Shown here: in pieces, positions 41,305-50,800 of the stretch
Position numbering within the stretch: position 1 is the first letter of the stretch
Layout of the letters: every line of letters starts with the position of its first letter
Assembly: GCF_900109575.1 (NCBI RefSeq)
Contig: NZ_FOAF01000002.1
Coordinates: 806,001-870,000, forward strand
Reading direction: 5' to 3'
Origin: Olivibacter domesticus
Lineage (GTDB): Bacteria > Bacteroidota > Bacteroidia > Sphingobacteriales > Sphingobacteriaceae
Length of the DNA: 64,000 bases
Translations under genes and position numbers: made by a program
The notes under the pieces: model-generated
Seen by the model: only the letters and a program-made list of their open reading frames with translations
Told to the model about the DNA's origin: nothing
Database searches by the model: none

Positions 41305-41468
41305 AATAAAAACAAGCAAATAGAAACGTGGATTTGCAAAAAAGAGATAAATTGATTTTAGATTTTTTTAAATCGATTTAGGAGCCATGTGAACCTGCGT
41401 CAGTCAAATTTTTCGGTTTCATTTTTTTTTTCGACATTTGATAGCTACACACCGGAATCAATTTACCT

Positions 41469-42041
41469 ATGCCCTTTTTTGATGTGGATATCAATGCGTT
41501 TAATGCTGGCGAACGAAAAACGTTCGATGGTGTTTATCGTTATTATTCACGGCCATTGCAGCATTTCGCGTTCTCATACATGCATAATCGGGTATTAGCG
41601 GAGGAGATCGTAAGCGATAGCATGCTTAAGCTATGGAACAACCGCCAGCGCATTCGCACGGCACAACAAATCAAGGCCTTCCTTTACATCGCCACACGCA
41701 ATGCCTGCATTGATAGCCTTCGCAGCATCCGTTCCCTCCCAGCAACGGTTTTACCAGAGGAAGCAAACGATCTTAAAGGCCAGGACCCAGATGTGTATAA
41801 CCGAATTGTTTATGTCGAGTTATTGCAACAGATAGAAGATGCAGTAGAGGGACTACCCCTTAGTCAGCAAGCCGTCTTCCGTAAAAGCTTTCTTGAGGGC
41901 AAAACTACCGACGAAATCGCTAGCGAAACAGGTATGACAGAATCTTCGATATTCACCCAAAAGTCCAAAGCACTAAGTACTCTTCGCAAATTATTGAAGG
42001 GAAATATTTTATTGCTCGTGTTGCTTGCCAAGCTAGGTTAA
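41469..42041 (+). CDS. ECF RNA polymerase sigma factor of the sulfatase PUL
   Basis: A 190-residue ECF sigma factor. Region 2 is visible as VLAEEIVSDSMLKLWNNRQR and IKAFLYIATRNACIDSLRSI. Region 4 is visible as LPLSQQAVFRKSFLEGKTTD and the helix-turn-helix EIASETGMTESSIFTQKSKA. It is the first gene of a sigma-FecR-SusC-SusD-sulfatase-GH105-GH105 locus and should activate the susC promoter. The C-terminus is hydrophobic (NILLLVLLAKLG), as in the other PUL sigma factor of this window. Confidence 0.95.
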   Translation: MPFFDVDINAFNAGERKTFDGVYRYYSRPLQHFAFSYMHNRVLAEEIVSDSMLKLWNNRQRIRTAQQIKAFLYIATRNACIDSLRSIRSLPATVLPEEANDLKGQDPDVYNRIVYVELLQQIEDAVEGLPLSQQAVFRKSFLEGKTTDEIASETGMTESSIFTQKSKALSTLRKLLKGNILLLVLLAKLG

Positions 42042-42188
42042 CTATTGGCCTTGGATTCTTACCAAATAAGCACTCCCGTACACTGATAATAAACTGATTA
42101 GTAAAAAAAATAAAATTCTTGGTAAGGTTTGCTATCCGCATCCGTATCTATTCATGTTTAGCCCCCTAACCAGGCTAAGGCACAAAAA

Positions 42189-43403
42189 ATGGAACGGATC
42201 AGTCAATTACTTTACAAGTACCTACAAGGTTCCCTGAACGAAGCTGAGCGTGCTGAGCTGATGGCTTGGGCTGCTGCAGACGCTGCTAATTGGGAGCTCT
42301 TGAACCGCGTGATTGACGAAGAAAGTCTTGAGGCCGATATTCAGCGTTGGTACGCGATCCCAAGGCGGTCTGTAGCCGACGATTCGCGGTTGAATGCCGT
42401 TATCGCCCAACACGAAATTGACACTAAGCGTCAACGCCTCCGTCAACAGATCAGACGTATCCTTCCTTACGCAGCGGCCGTACTCATCATTGCCTTTGCC
42501 GGCATATGGTACACGCATGAGCGAGGTCAAAGTGAGATGCACGAAATTGCTACTGAAAAAATTCTAAATGGTGGTAACAAGGCGCTTCTTATACTGGCAG
42601 ATGGCCGAAAAATTGATTTAAGCACGGAGCGATCGGGAATCATTGTCGGAGATGGTCAGATCACCTATGAAGATGGGTCGTCTCTTGCAGTACTACCAGG
42701 CATAGGAGAAAGTGTGCAAACGATTTCTCAATTGGAACTCTCCACGCCTAGAGGCGGAACATATCAGATGACCTTGCCGGACGGTTCCAAAGCTTGGCTT
42801 AATGCCGCTTCCACAATTAAATATCCAAGTAGTTTTAGCGGCAAAGAGCGTATCGTAGAAATCGCCGGTGAGGTATATTTTGATATCCGCGAAGACAGCA
42901 AACGACCTTTCAAGGTGCTTAGTAGAGGTCAAGAGGTCGAAGTTTTAGGTACGGAGTTCAATATCTCCGCCTATCTTGATGAAAATGAAACAAAAACTAC
43001 CTTGGTGAACGGCAAAATCCGTTTATCATTGGCGGCCAAGCCGGGAGAAGCCTCGCTCGCTCCCAATAAATCACTAATATTGGTACCCGGTGAGCAAGGT
43101 GCTTTGCGTAACGGCCATATTGCAAAATCCAACGTGGATGTTTCTCAATATACTGCTTGGAAAGATGGATTTTTCGATTTCAACAGATTACCTACACCTG
43201 CTGCCATCGCGCAATTGGCCCGATGGTATGACCTCGATGTGGTTTATGATGGGAAATTGCCCGAAGCCAATCTTTTTGCTTACATCGATCGTAATAAACC
43301 CTTAAGCGCTATTTTAAAAGCGCTCGAAAAAAGCAAATTGAAATTCAAGGTAGTCCAAGCCGGAGAAAGAAAACAACTGATTGTTTTGGGAGAACAACTA
43401 TAA
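42189..43403 (+). CDS. FecR family anti-sigma factor of the sulfatase PUL
   Basis: A 404-residue single-pass inner-membrane protein. An N-terminal sigma-binding region (1-85) precedes one membrane helix (about 90-107; ILPYAAAVLIIAFAGIWYTH). The periplasmic FecR domain (about 178-280) has STPRGGTYQMTLPDGSKAWL and RIVEIAGEVYFDI. The C-terminal DUF4974 part (about 325-400) has FDFNRLPTPAAIAQLARWYD and KLPEANLFAYIDRNK. It is expected to hold its sigma factor inactive until SusC binds ligand. It lies 147 bp after the sigma gene. All parts look intact. Confidence 0.95.
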   Translation: MERISQLLYKYLQGSLNEAERAELMAWAAADAANWELLNRVIDEESLEADIQRWYAIPRRSVADDSRLNAVIAQHEIDTKRQRLRQQIRRILPYAAAVLIIAFAGIWYTHERGQSEMHEIATEKILNGGNKALLILADGRKIDLSTERSGIIVGDGQITYEDGSSLAVLPGIGESVQTISQLELSTPRGGTYQMTLPDGSKAWLNAASTIKYPSSFSGKERIVEIAGEVYFDIREDSKRPFKVLSRGQEVEVLGTEFNISAYLDENETKTTLVNGKIRLSLAAKPGEASLAPNKSLILVPGEQGALRNGHIAKSNVDVSQYTAWKDGFFDFNRLPTPAAIAQLARWYDLDVVYDGKLPEANLFAYIDRNKPLSAILKALEKSKLKFKVVQAGERKQLIVLGEQL

Positions 43404-43509
43404 AATTAACCAGTTCATTCGCTATAAAACCAATAATTAAACAAAAGAAGGAGTACAAATGATGAAAACATAACTTAAGACCAATTTATCGGATATATCC
43501 ATTAAAAAA

Positions 43510-43538
43510 AGCGGATGATGGTAACGACATCACCCGCT
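43510..43538 (+). terminator. Hairpin between fecR and susC (second sigma PUL)
   Basis: AGCGGATGATG (43510-43520) pairs with CATCACCCGCT (43528-43538): an 11-bp stem with one mismatch and a 7-base loop, preceded by a run of A and followed by GATTTTG. It lies 106 bases after fecR and 80 before susC. Position and form match the hairpin in the other sigma PUL (13879-13906). Confidence 0.65.
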
Positions 43539-43618
43539 GATTTTGTCTGGATTTGATAACGGCGTGTTACTACCAAGCTGCCGAAAACCAATTTTTAAAA
43601 GCCAAACATGACAAATAT

Positions 43619-46600
43619 ATGATTTTTACACCACGTGTAAGGGGGTTTTATTACCCCTATATGTACCGATTATTACTAATTATGAAATTAGCTATTCTCT
43701 TAACAGTTGCCTTTACCCTACAGGTTATGGCTGAAAGCAAGGCGCAAACTGTTACGCTGAATGTCCGGAATAAAACACTTCGTGAGATAATGCAAGAAGT
43801 TCAGAAGCAACACGGCTATTCCTTTTTGTTTCGGGGAGATGATATAGCGGATAAACGTATTACCGCTCAATTAAAACAGGTCGATTTTGCTGACGCGATG
43901 CGTGTTATATTAAATGAGCACGGACTTGAGTGGTCTTTGGATGACGGAATTATTACGATTACGAGCAAGCCCCCAGCCCCAACAACTCTAAAAAACCGAC
44001 CTCAGCAACGTATCATTTCCGGGCGAGTGACAGGTGAGAACGGGGTACCATTGGCAGGAACAACTGTTAGTATTAAAGGAACCACAACCGGTGCTAAAAC
44101 TAACGAAAACGGGGTTTTTGAGATCAGGACTTCCGCAGCTAATGGCGTTTTTGTTTTCAGTCTCATGGGTTATGCACCTGAAGAGGTGCCTTTTAATACC
44201 AACACTACCATAAATGTTGTCTTGAAGGAAACATTGAGTGATCTGGATGAAGTAGTGGTAGTGGGTTATGGTACTGCCAGAAAGAGTGACCTAACAGGTG
44301 CCATTACACAGCTTAGACCTGATGATATTGCCGACGAAAATCCTAGAACAGTGCAGGATATTTTAAGGGGCACACCGGGTTTAACAATTGGATTGGATGC
44401 ATCGGCAAAAAACGGTGGTAGTATCAATATACGCGGCCAGCGTTCGCTCAGAGCCGGAAACTCTCCTTTACTGATTCTCGACGGGATGATCTTCTACGGT
44501 GAGCTATCCGAAATTAATCCGGATGATATTGAACAAATAGATGTACTGAAAGACGCTTCGGCGGCGGCAGTTTATGGTGCACAGTCTGCTAACGGTGTAC
44601 TAATCATCACTACTAAAAAAGGTAAGCAAGGTAAACCCAAAATAAACTTTACCTCCAACCTGGGGCTTTCAACGATGGGCGCCAACCGACCGGTTTGGGG
44701 CCCCGATGGTTATTTAAAATACCGGGAGGATTGGTACACGGCTGGTACATACGACATCAATCCGGCTACAGGTAATTATGAGCCGTATATGTCAAGCAGT
44801 ACAGATGCCTTACCGGCCAAAGGTAAGCCGGGTTACTATGAAAAACTGACGCCCGAGATGTTGTCTAAATATGGAATAAGCGAAGCCGACTGGCAGGCTT
44901 ACTCTGTTAATGGAGAGGATGCTTCTAATGAAGAAATATATGCGACACGTATCGGTCTTGACCATAACGTATTAAAAAATTACCTTGCAGGGAGAAGCTT
45001 TGACTGGTATGATCATAGTTTCCGTAATGGTTTTAATCAGGACCATAATATCAGCATTTCTGGTGCCAGCGACAAGATTAATTATTATATGTCTGGTGGC
45101 TACCTGTCTAATCAGGGGGTGATAGTAGGCGATAATTACCGGGCTGTAAGATCTAATCTTAAAGTGGATGGTAAAGTGACAGACTGGCTAAACATTGGTG
45201 CAAATGTAAACTTTCAGGATCGTACAGACGGAAATATTGCCACAGATTGGGGTAGAGCTATCTCGCTAAATAGCCCGTTTGGGTCTTACAAGGACGAAAA
45301 CGGCAATCTCGAAGTACATCCTCAGGGCTCTGGCCTTACGGGTCTTATAAGAGGTTATAATTACGATTTTAACCGGCAGTTTCAGGATCTGGAAAGTGGC
45401 TATACCGTTTTAAATTCTATTTTTACCGCCAAAGTAAAACTACCTTTTAATATCACTTATTCTTTTAATGCGTCGCCCAGGTATCAGTTCTTCTACAAGC
45501 GCTATTTTGCATCATCCACACATCCCGATTGGAATCCGCTTTCAAATGACGCTGGGGTTGATCGTGAAAACAGTAAACGCTTTGATTGGTCTATTAATAA
45601 TACGATTAATTGGGAGCAAACTTTTGCAGAAAAACACCGGGTAAATGTAACGCTGGTGCAGGAGGCGGAAGAGCGGCAGTTCTGGCGGGATGTTATCAAT
45701 GCCCGAAATATTACCCCCACCGATGCTTTAGGTCTTCATGAAACAAGCGGGGGAGACCGTTTGCGGAGTGAATTTGATAGCGAAGACAGTCGCCAAACGG
45801 CAGATGGTATGCTAGCCCGCCTTTTCTATTCGTATGACGATAAATATATGTTTACCGGCTCTGTACGGCGGGATGGCTACTCGGCTTTCGGTACCTCCAA
45901 TCCACGGGCTACCTTTCTGTCTGCCGGATTGGCCTGGACCTTTACCAAAGAAAATTTCTTTAACTGGAATGCCATGAACAATGGCAAGCTGCGTGTATCT
46001 TATGGGCAAAACGGAAACCGATCACTCGATAATCCATACGTCGCATTAGCAAACCTTGCCAATGGAGCAGGTACACAAGGCTATATAAACACAAGTGGCG
46101 ACTATATACAGTTCCAATACCTACGGATAGACCGAATGGCTAATAAGAATTTGCAATGGGAGAAAACGGCCTCGTTAAATATGGGATTAGATCTAGGTTT
46201 TCTCGACAATCGTATCACAACGACCTTGGATTATTTTCAAATGTCTACAACAGACTTGATTATGAATCAATCTCTACCGGATTTTTCGGGGTTTACCAGT
46301 ATTACTACTAATCTGGGTGAAGTGCAGAATAATGGATTTGAAATAGCCATAAACACAGAGAATATTAGACAAAAGAACTTTAGCTGGAGCACTTCCTTTG
46401 GCTTTTCAAAATATAAAAACTCCATCAAGCATTTGTATTATCAATACCAAGATATATTGGATGCAAACGGCAATGTGGTGGCCAGTAAAGAGGTTGATGA
46501 CATTGGAAATGGATGGTTTATAGGTCAGCCTATCAGCTCTATTTGGAATTATAAGGTAACTGGAATCTGGCAGGTGGATGAACTGGAGGAAGCCGCTCGC

Positions 46601-47212
46601 TATGGACAACGGCCAGGCGATCCTAAGGTAGCCAATAATTATACTGCGGATGATATCCAGAATGCAGACGGAAGCATGAGACCCGTCTATAACGATAACG
46701 ACAAGGAGTTTCTCGGGCAAACGCAGGCACCTATCATGTGGTCGCTACGGAATAATTTTACCTACAAAAATTTCAATTTTTCTTTTAACATTTATTCGTA
46801 TTGGGGGCATAAAAGTCTGAACGGGGCCTATTTGAACCAGGATAACGGAACGTCAACGATTACCCAGGGTCTGGCAAATACTTACGAAAAGCCCTATTGG
46901 ACACCCGAGAACCCAAGCGATTTTTGGGCGCGATTAGAATCAAAAGGACCAGCAGGTCTTAACGCGCCCAAAAGAATATTTGACCGGTCTTTTATTAGGC
47001 TGGACAATATAAGTTTGGGCTACACACTGCCTACCAAATTAACCTCACGCTACGACATCGAAAATATACGGGTTTTTGGCTCGGTACGGAATGCAGCTGT
47101 ATGGTATAAAGATAAGAACTGGCGATATTGGGATGTGGAAAACGTTAATGACGACGGGATCGGTAGCTTGGCACCGAGAATATTCACCTTTGGGGTAAAT
47201 CTAACTTTTTAA
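43619..47212 (+). CDS. SusC-like TonB-dependent transporter with STN domain (sulfatase PUL)
   Basis: A 1197-residue transporter. I start at ATG 43619, because the longest frame starts with TTG and adds an unlikely N-terminus. The signal helix is at about 18-40, then SKAQ. STN domain: about 45-105 (LREIMQEVQKQHGYSFLFRG). Carboxypeptidase-D-like domain: about 133-210 (ISGRVTGENGVPLAGTTVSI). Plug: DEVVVVGYGTARKSDLTGAI, then LLILDGMIFYGELSEINPDD. The barrel ends in RIFTFGVNLTF. The STN domain indicates signalling to FecR, and the hairpin upstream suggests a separate, sigma-dependent promoter. It should import sulfated or uronic-acid oligosaccharides. Confidence 0.95.
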   Translation: MIFTPRVRGFYYPYMYRLLLIMKLAILLTVAFTLQVMAESKAQTVTLNVRNKTLREIMQEVQKQHGYSFLFRGDDIADKRITAQLKQVDFADAMRVILNEHGLEWSLDDGIITITSKPPAPTTLKNRPQQRIISGRVTGENGVPLAGTTVSIKGTTTGAKTNENGVFEIRTSAANGVFVFSLMGYAPEEVPFNTNTTINVVLKETLSDLDEVVVVGYGTARKSDLTGAITQLRPDDIADENPRTVQDILRGTPGLTIGLDASAKNGGSINIRGQRSLRAGNSPLLILDGMIFYGELSEINPDDIEQIDVLKDASAAAVYGAQSANGVLIITTKKGKQGKPKINFTSNLGLSTMGANRPVWGPDGYLKYREDWYTAGTYDINPATGNYEPYMSSSTDALPAKGKPGYYEKLTPEMLSKYGISEADWQAYSVNGEDASNEEIYATRIGLDHNVLKNYLAGRSFDWYDHSFRNGFNQDHNISISGASDKINYYMSGGYLSNQGVIVGDNYRAVRSNLKVDGKVTDWLNIGANVNFQDRTDGNIATDWGRAISLNSPFGSYKDENGNLEVHPQGSGLTGLIRGYNYDFNRQFQDLESGYTVLNSIFTAKVKLPFNITYSFNASPRYQFFYKRYFASSTHPDWNPLSNDAGVDRENSKRFDWSINNTINWEQTFAEKHRVNVTLVQEAEERQFWRDVINARNITPTDALGLHETSGGDRLRSEFDSEDSRQTADGMLARLFYSYDDKYMFTGSVRRDGYSAFGTSNPRATFLSAGLAWTFTKENFFNWNAMNNGKLRVSYGQNGNRSLDNPYVALANLANGAGTQGYINTSGDYIQFQYLRIDRMANKNLQWEKTASLNMGLDLGFLDNRITTTLDYFQMSTTDLIMNQSLPDFSGFTSITTNLGEVQNNGFEIAINTENIRQKNFSWSTSFGFSKYKNSIKHLYYQYQDILDANGNVVASKEVDDIGNGWFIGQPISSIWNYKVTGIWQVDELEEAARYGQRPGDPKVANNYTADDIQNADGSMRPVYNDNDKEFLGQTQAPIMWSLRNNFTYKNFNFSFNIYSYWGHKSLNGAYLNQDNGTSTITQGLANTYEKPYWTPENPSDFWARLESKGPAGLNAPKRIFDRSFIRLDNISLGYTLPTKLTSRYDIENIRVFGSVRNAAVWYKDKNWRYWDVENVNDDGIGSLAPRIFTFGVNLTF

Positions 47213-47223
47213 ACAAAACAATT

Positions 47224-49155
47224 ATGAAAACGAATAAGTTTTATATATCGGTTTTATCTGTTATTGGTATCGTGTCAGCTACTTTATTTTCTAGCTGTAC
47301 GAAGGATTATTTGAAGCCAGATCCCCTGTCCTTTTATGAGCCTGGGCTTACCTTCTCAACGCGTTCTGGTTTAGACGCAACCGTAGCATTAGCGGACAGG
47401 CATTTGCGTACGTATTGGAGTCATTTGGAAACGAGGGATGTTTCGTTGCCCATTAGTACGGAGTATATGCTGTCAGATCTAGCTGTTTCCGGTAAAACGG
47501 ATGATGGTAATGTTTTTGCCGATGTGGCTACGCGCCTTACGCCAACAGACGGAATGCATGACAACCCCATAAACACGATTTCCTTCTTTTGGAATCAGAC
47601 CTATATGGGTATTAAGTATGCCAATACGATTACGAGTTTTATTGATAACGTACCGGATTTGGATGAACAGACCAAACAGGAATATATAGGGCGGGCTTAT
47701 TTCCACCGTTCTTTTCGATATTTGGCACTTTGCTTTCAGTATGGTGACGTGCCGCTGGTAACGAAAATACTAACAGTACCTAAACAGAACTATAAAACTA
47801 CCAGCCGCGCTGCTATTCTGGAAATGATTACCGCAGATATGGAGAAAGCAGTAGAATGGGTGCCGGATCAATCGAACATGGAATACATCGGTATGGTCAA
47901 TAAGGCTGCTTGTCGTCAGCTTTTGATTAAGTGCTACTTAGCTACCGGGCAGTGGGATAAGGCGATAGAACAGGCCAATATACTGATTGATCAATCGGGA
48001 TATGCATTGATGACGGAGAACTTTGGCACATTTGACAACCCCTCTCCGAATACATGGCCTGTCACCCGTAATGTGATATGGGATTTACATCGGCCTGTAA
48101 ATAAAGCGATCGTAGCAAATACAGAAGCCCTTCTGGTAATGCCTAACCGCGAAGGTACGGATGCAGCCATTCGTTATAAATCAATGCGCAACTGGGGTCC
48201 TATGTGGAACCAGGCCGCATTGAAATCACCCAGCGGAAAGGTTCTATTAGCCGCCGCCAAAACGGATCCCAAATACAGGACAGAATATGACATTAACGGC
48301 TCAGTAGGAAGAGGAATTGGTCTGATAAGACCTACCCATTTTGCCCAATATGGCCTTTGGTCTGTCAACGGGATGGAAGACACTACGGATTTGCGACATA
48401 GCAGTAAAGTGGGAAACTGGGCCCGAATGGAAATGCTTAAGTACAATGATCCTGCGGATTCTTACTACGGACAAAACTTGAGATTGTATGAGGGTAACCG
48501 GCTGCTATGTACGGACACCATCCGCAGCTGGTTTAACTGGCCGCATTATAAGATTTATATCGATGATCCTGTCTTTCGGGCAACGCCTACTTCCAATAGA
48601 AATGATGGTGGAGCGGCCGATTGGTATTGCTATCGTTTGGCAGAAACCTATTTGCTAAGAGCAGAAGCGCAATTCTATAAAGGAAATGTTGGGATGGCAG
48701 CAGAAGATGTCAATACGGTTAGAAAAAGAGCCCGATGCAGCCAACTTTACACTACCGTGAGCATTGGCGATATTGTAAATGAACGCGCTCGTGAGCTATA
48801 TATGGAAGAATGGAGACACATGGAATTGAGCCGTATTTCGTATAGTTTGGCATTGAGCAATAGGGCGGATGAATGGGGTAATACCTATCAGGTAAATAAC
48901 TTATCAGACAACAACTATTGGTATCAACGTATTCAGCATTATAACGATTACTATAATAAAAACAAGGTAACGGTACGGAATAGAAGTTATACCATAGCAC
49001 CGCATAACATCTACTGGCCTATTCCGCAGGATGCCATAAATTCTAACCTTTATAGCAGATTACACCAGAACCCCGGCTATAGCGGTTATGATGCTGGTGT
49101 TGAGATGTGGGCCAATTGGCAGGAGGCAGTAGCGGATGAAGATATTACGGATTAA
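47224..49155 (+). CDS. SusD-like outer-membrane lipoprotein (sulfatase PUL)
   Basis: A 643-residue lipoprotein with lipobox LFSSC (Cys25) followed by TKDYLKPDPLSFYEPG. SusD family signs are YIGRAYFHRSFRYLALCFQY, the tetratricopeptide-like LIKCYLATGQWDKAIEQANI, and ERARELYMEEWRHMELSRIS followed by SYSLALSN. NIYWPIPQDAINSNLYSRLH closes the domain. It lies 11 bp after susC and is the partner lid for that porin. It is slightly longer than the first SusD of the window. The substrate is inferred from the sulfatase and GH105 genes downstream. Confidence 0.95.
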   Translation: MKTNKFYISVLSVIGIVSATLFSSCTKDYLKPDPLSFYEPGLTFSTRSGLDATVALADRHLRTYWSHLETRDVSLPISTEYMLSDLAVSGKTDDGNVFADVATRLTPTDGMHDNPINTISFFWNQTYMGIKYANTITSFIDNVPDLDEQTKQEYIGRAYFHRSFRYLALCFQYGDVPLVTKILTVPKQNYKTTSRAAILEMITADMEKAVEWVPDQSNMEYIGMVNKAACRQLLIKCYLATGQWDKAIEQANILIDQSGYALMTENFGTFDNPSPNTWPVTRNVIWDLHRPVNKAIVANTEALLVMPNREGTDAAIRYKSMRNWGPMWNQAALKSPSGKVLLAAAKTDPKYRTEYDINGSVGRGIGLIRPTHFAQYGLWSVNGMEDTTDLRHSSKVGNWARMEMLKYNDPADSYYGQNLRLYEGNRLLCTDTIRSWFNWPHYKIYIDDPVFRATPTSNRNDGGAADWYCYRLAETYLLRAEAQFYKGNVGMAAEDVNTVRKRARCSQLYTTVSIGDIVNERARELYMEEWRHMELSRISYSLALSNRADEWGNTYQVNNLSDNNYWYQRIQHYNDYYNKNKVTVRNRSYTIAPHNIYWPIPQDAINSNLYSRLHQNPGYSGYDAGVEMWANWQEAVADEDITD

Positions 49156-49219
49156 CAATCGCGTTTGTCAATTCATGAGGCAACAAGATTTTAAATAAAA
49201 AAAATAAAGACCAAAAAAT

Positions 49220-50707
49220 ATGATGTGCAAGAGATTATTTTTATCCGTGCTGGCAGTATTTTCTTTTCAATTGTTGTTTGCCCAGCCAAATGCCGCCAAA
49301 CAGCCCAATATCGTCCTGATTATTGCCGACGATATCGGCTGGGGCGACATTGGTTGCTATGGAAACAAGGATGTAAAAACCCCTAACATTGATGCGCTGG
49401 GATCTTCCGGCCAGATATTTAAGAACATGTATCTTACTACCAGTAGTTGCAGCCCCAGCAGGAGTAGTATCATAACCGGCCGGTACCCCCACAATACGGG
49501 TGCGCCCGAGCTACATGATCCGCTCCCGGCAAAGCAAATCATGTTTCCAGAAATACTCAGAAAGGCCGGATATTATACCGTGCTTTCAGGTAAAAACCAT
49601 ATGGGGCCTGCTATAAAAAAAGCATTTGATATGATTTCGCTAGGCAAGGGACCCGGAGCAGAAGAAGACTGGGTATCTATCCTTCAAAACCGGCCTGAAA
49701 ACAAACCCTTTTTCATGTGGTTCGCCTCACATGATGCGCACCGCGACTGGCAATTTGATGAGCAGGGAACTGTACATGATCCCGAAAAGCTAAGCGTGCC
49801 GCCTATGTTATATGACGGTCCGAAAACACGCAAAGACCTGGCAGCCTATTACCATGAAGTGTCCCGTCTTGATCATTATGTTGGAAAGGTGGTGGAGGAA
49901 CTTAAACGTCAAGGTGTCTTGGAAAACACTTATATCATTTTTATGAGTGATAACGGGAGCCCTTTTCCACGAAACAAAGTGCGATTATACGACAGTGGTA
50001 TTAAATGCCCCTTTATCGTGGCCGGTCCGGAGATAGGTTCCGCCCCCATAGAGGCCTTGTTTAGTGCTATTGACATCGCTCCCACTCTGCTGGACATAGC
50101 GGGCACCAACACAACAGATAAGCGGTTGCAGGGGAAAAGCTTCTTCGGGGTATTGCAAGGCCATGAGTATGCTACGCGCGATTTCGTTTTTGCCGAACAT
50201 AACTGGCATGTATTTCAGGGCTACGAACGGATGGTTCGTTATAAAGATTGGGTATACATCCGGAATGGCTTCCCTGAAAGACAGAATCTTGCCGGTGAAT
50301 CAAGTAAGCAATTCCCTGCCGGCAAAGAACTTTGGAATGCTCATGAGCAAGGTTTGACCAATGCCGCTCAGGAAGATGTTTTTCTGAAACCGCGAAAGGC
50401 AGAAGAACTCTATAGGGTATCCGAAGATCCCTTTCAGTTTAGCAATGTGGTCGACGTCAGCAGTAATCAGCAGATGTTAGCCTATCTGCGCAAAACGCTT
50501 GATGCATGGATAGCAGAGACCGGGGATTCGAAGCCCGAACATCCTACGCCTGATCGTGACGACGTGGACGGGAAAAAACTCCCAGGAGCGTGGAAGAAAG
50601 GAGAGAAACCCGGCGAGTGCAACAGCGCTGATAGCATAAACCGTTCCGGCCCTATCTTTGAGAAAGACCTTAAGATAAAAACACCAACGAATCCTTATAA
50701 AGGATGA
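49220..50707 (+). CDS. Family S1 Cys-type sulfatase (heparan N-sulfatase-like subgroup)
   Basis: A 495-residue exported sulfatase (signal peptide to about residue 22, LLFAQ). The calcium-site start QPNIVLIIADDIGWGDIGCY and the catalytic motif Cys77-Ser-Pro-Ser-Arg81 with SSIITG after it are typical of family S1. Cys77 must be converted to formylglycine by an anaerobic maturase encoded elsewhere. FMWFASHDAHRDW and IIFMSDNGSPFPRNKVRLYD are further active-site regions. The short C-terminal half with QDVFL-type segments resembles N-sulfoglucosamine sulfohydrolase-like enzymes (subgroup S1_8), but that is a guess. It should remove sulfate before the GH105 enzymes act. Confidence 0.92.
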   Translation: MMCKRLFLSVLAVFSFQLLFAQPNAAKQPNIVLIIADDIGWGDIGCYGNKDVKTPNIDALGSSGQIFKNMYLTTSSCSPSRSSIITGRYPHNTGAPELHDPLPAKQIMFPEILRKAGYYTVLSGKNHMGPAIKKAFDMISLGKGPGAEEDWVSILQNRPENKPFFMWFASHDAHRDWQFDEQGTVHDPEKLSVPPMLYDGPKTRKDLAAYYHEVSRLDHYVGKVVEELKRQGVLENTYIIFMSDNGSPFPRNKVRLYDSGIKCPFIVAGPEIGSAPIEALFSAIDIAPTLLDIAGTNTTDKRLQGKSFFGVLQGHEYATRDFVFAEHNWHVFQGYERMVRYKDWVYIRNGFPERQNLAGESSKQFPAGKELWNAHEQGLTNAAQEDVFLKPRKAEELYRVSEDPFQFSNVVDVSSNQQMLAYLRKTLDAWIAETGDSKPEHPTPDRDDVDGKKLPGAWKKGEKPGECNSADSINRSGPIFEKDLKIKTPTNPYKG

Positions 50708-50800
50708 AACCATGCTTTATAAACTTCCGTTACGAAACATCGCTCATGGCGTAATACAAGTAAATAAGTTCAAAATTTCTTATCATTAAAAAATCATTAA

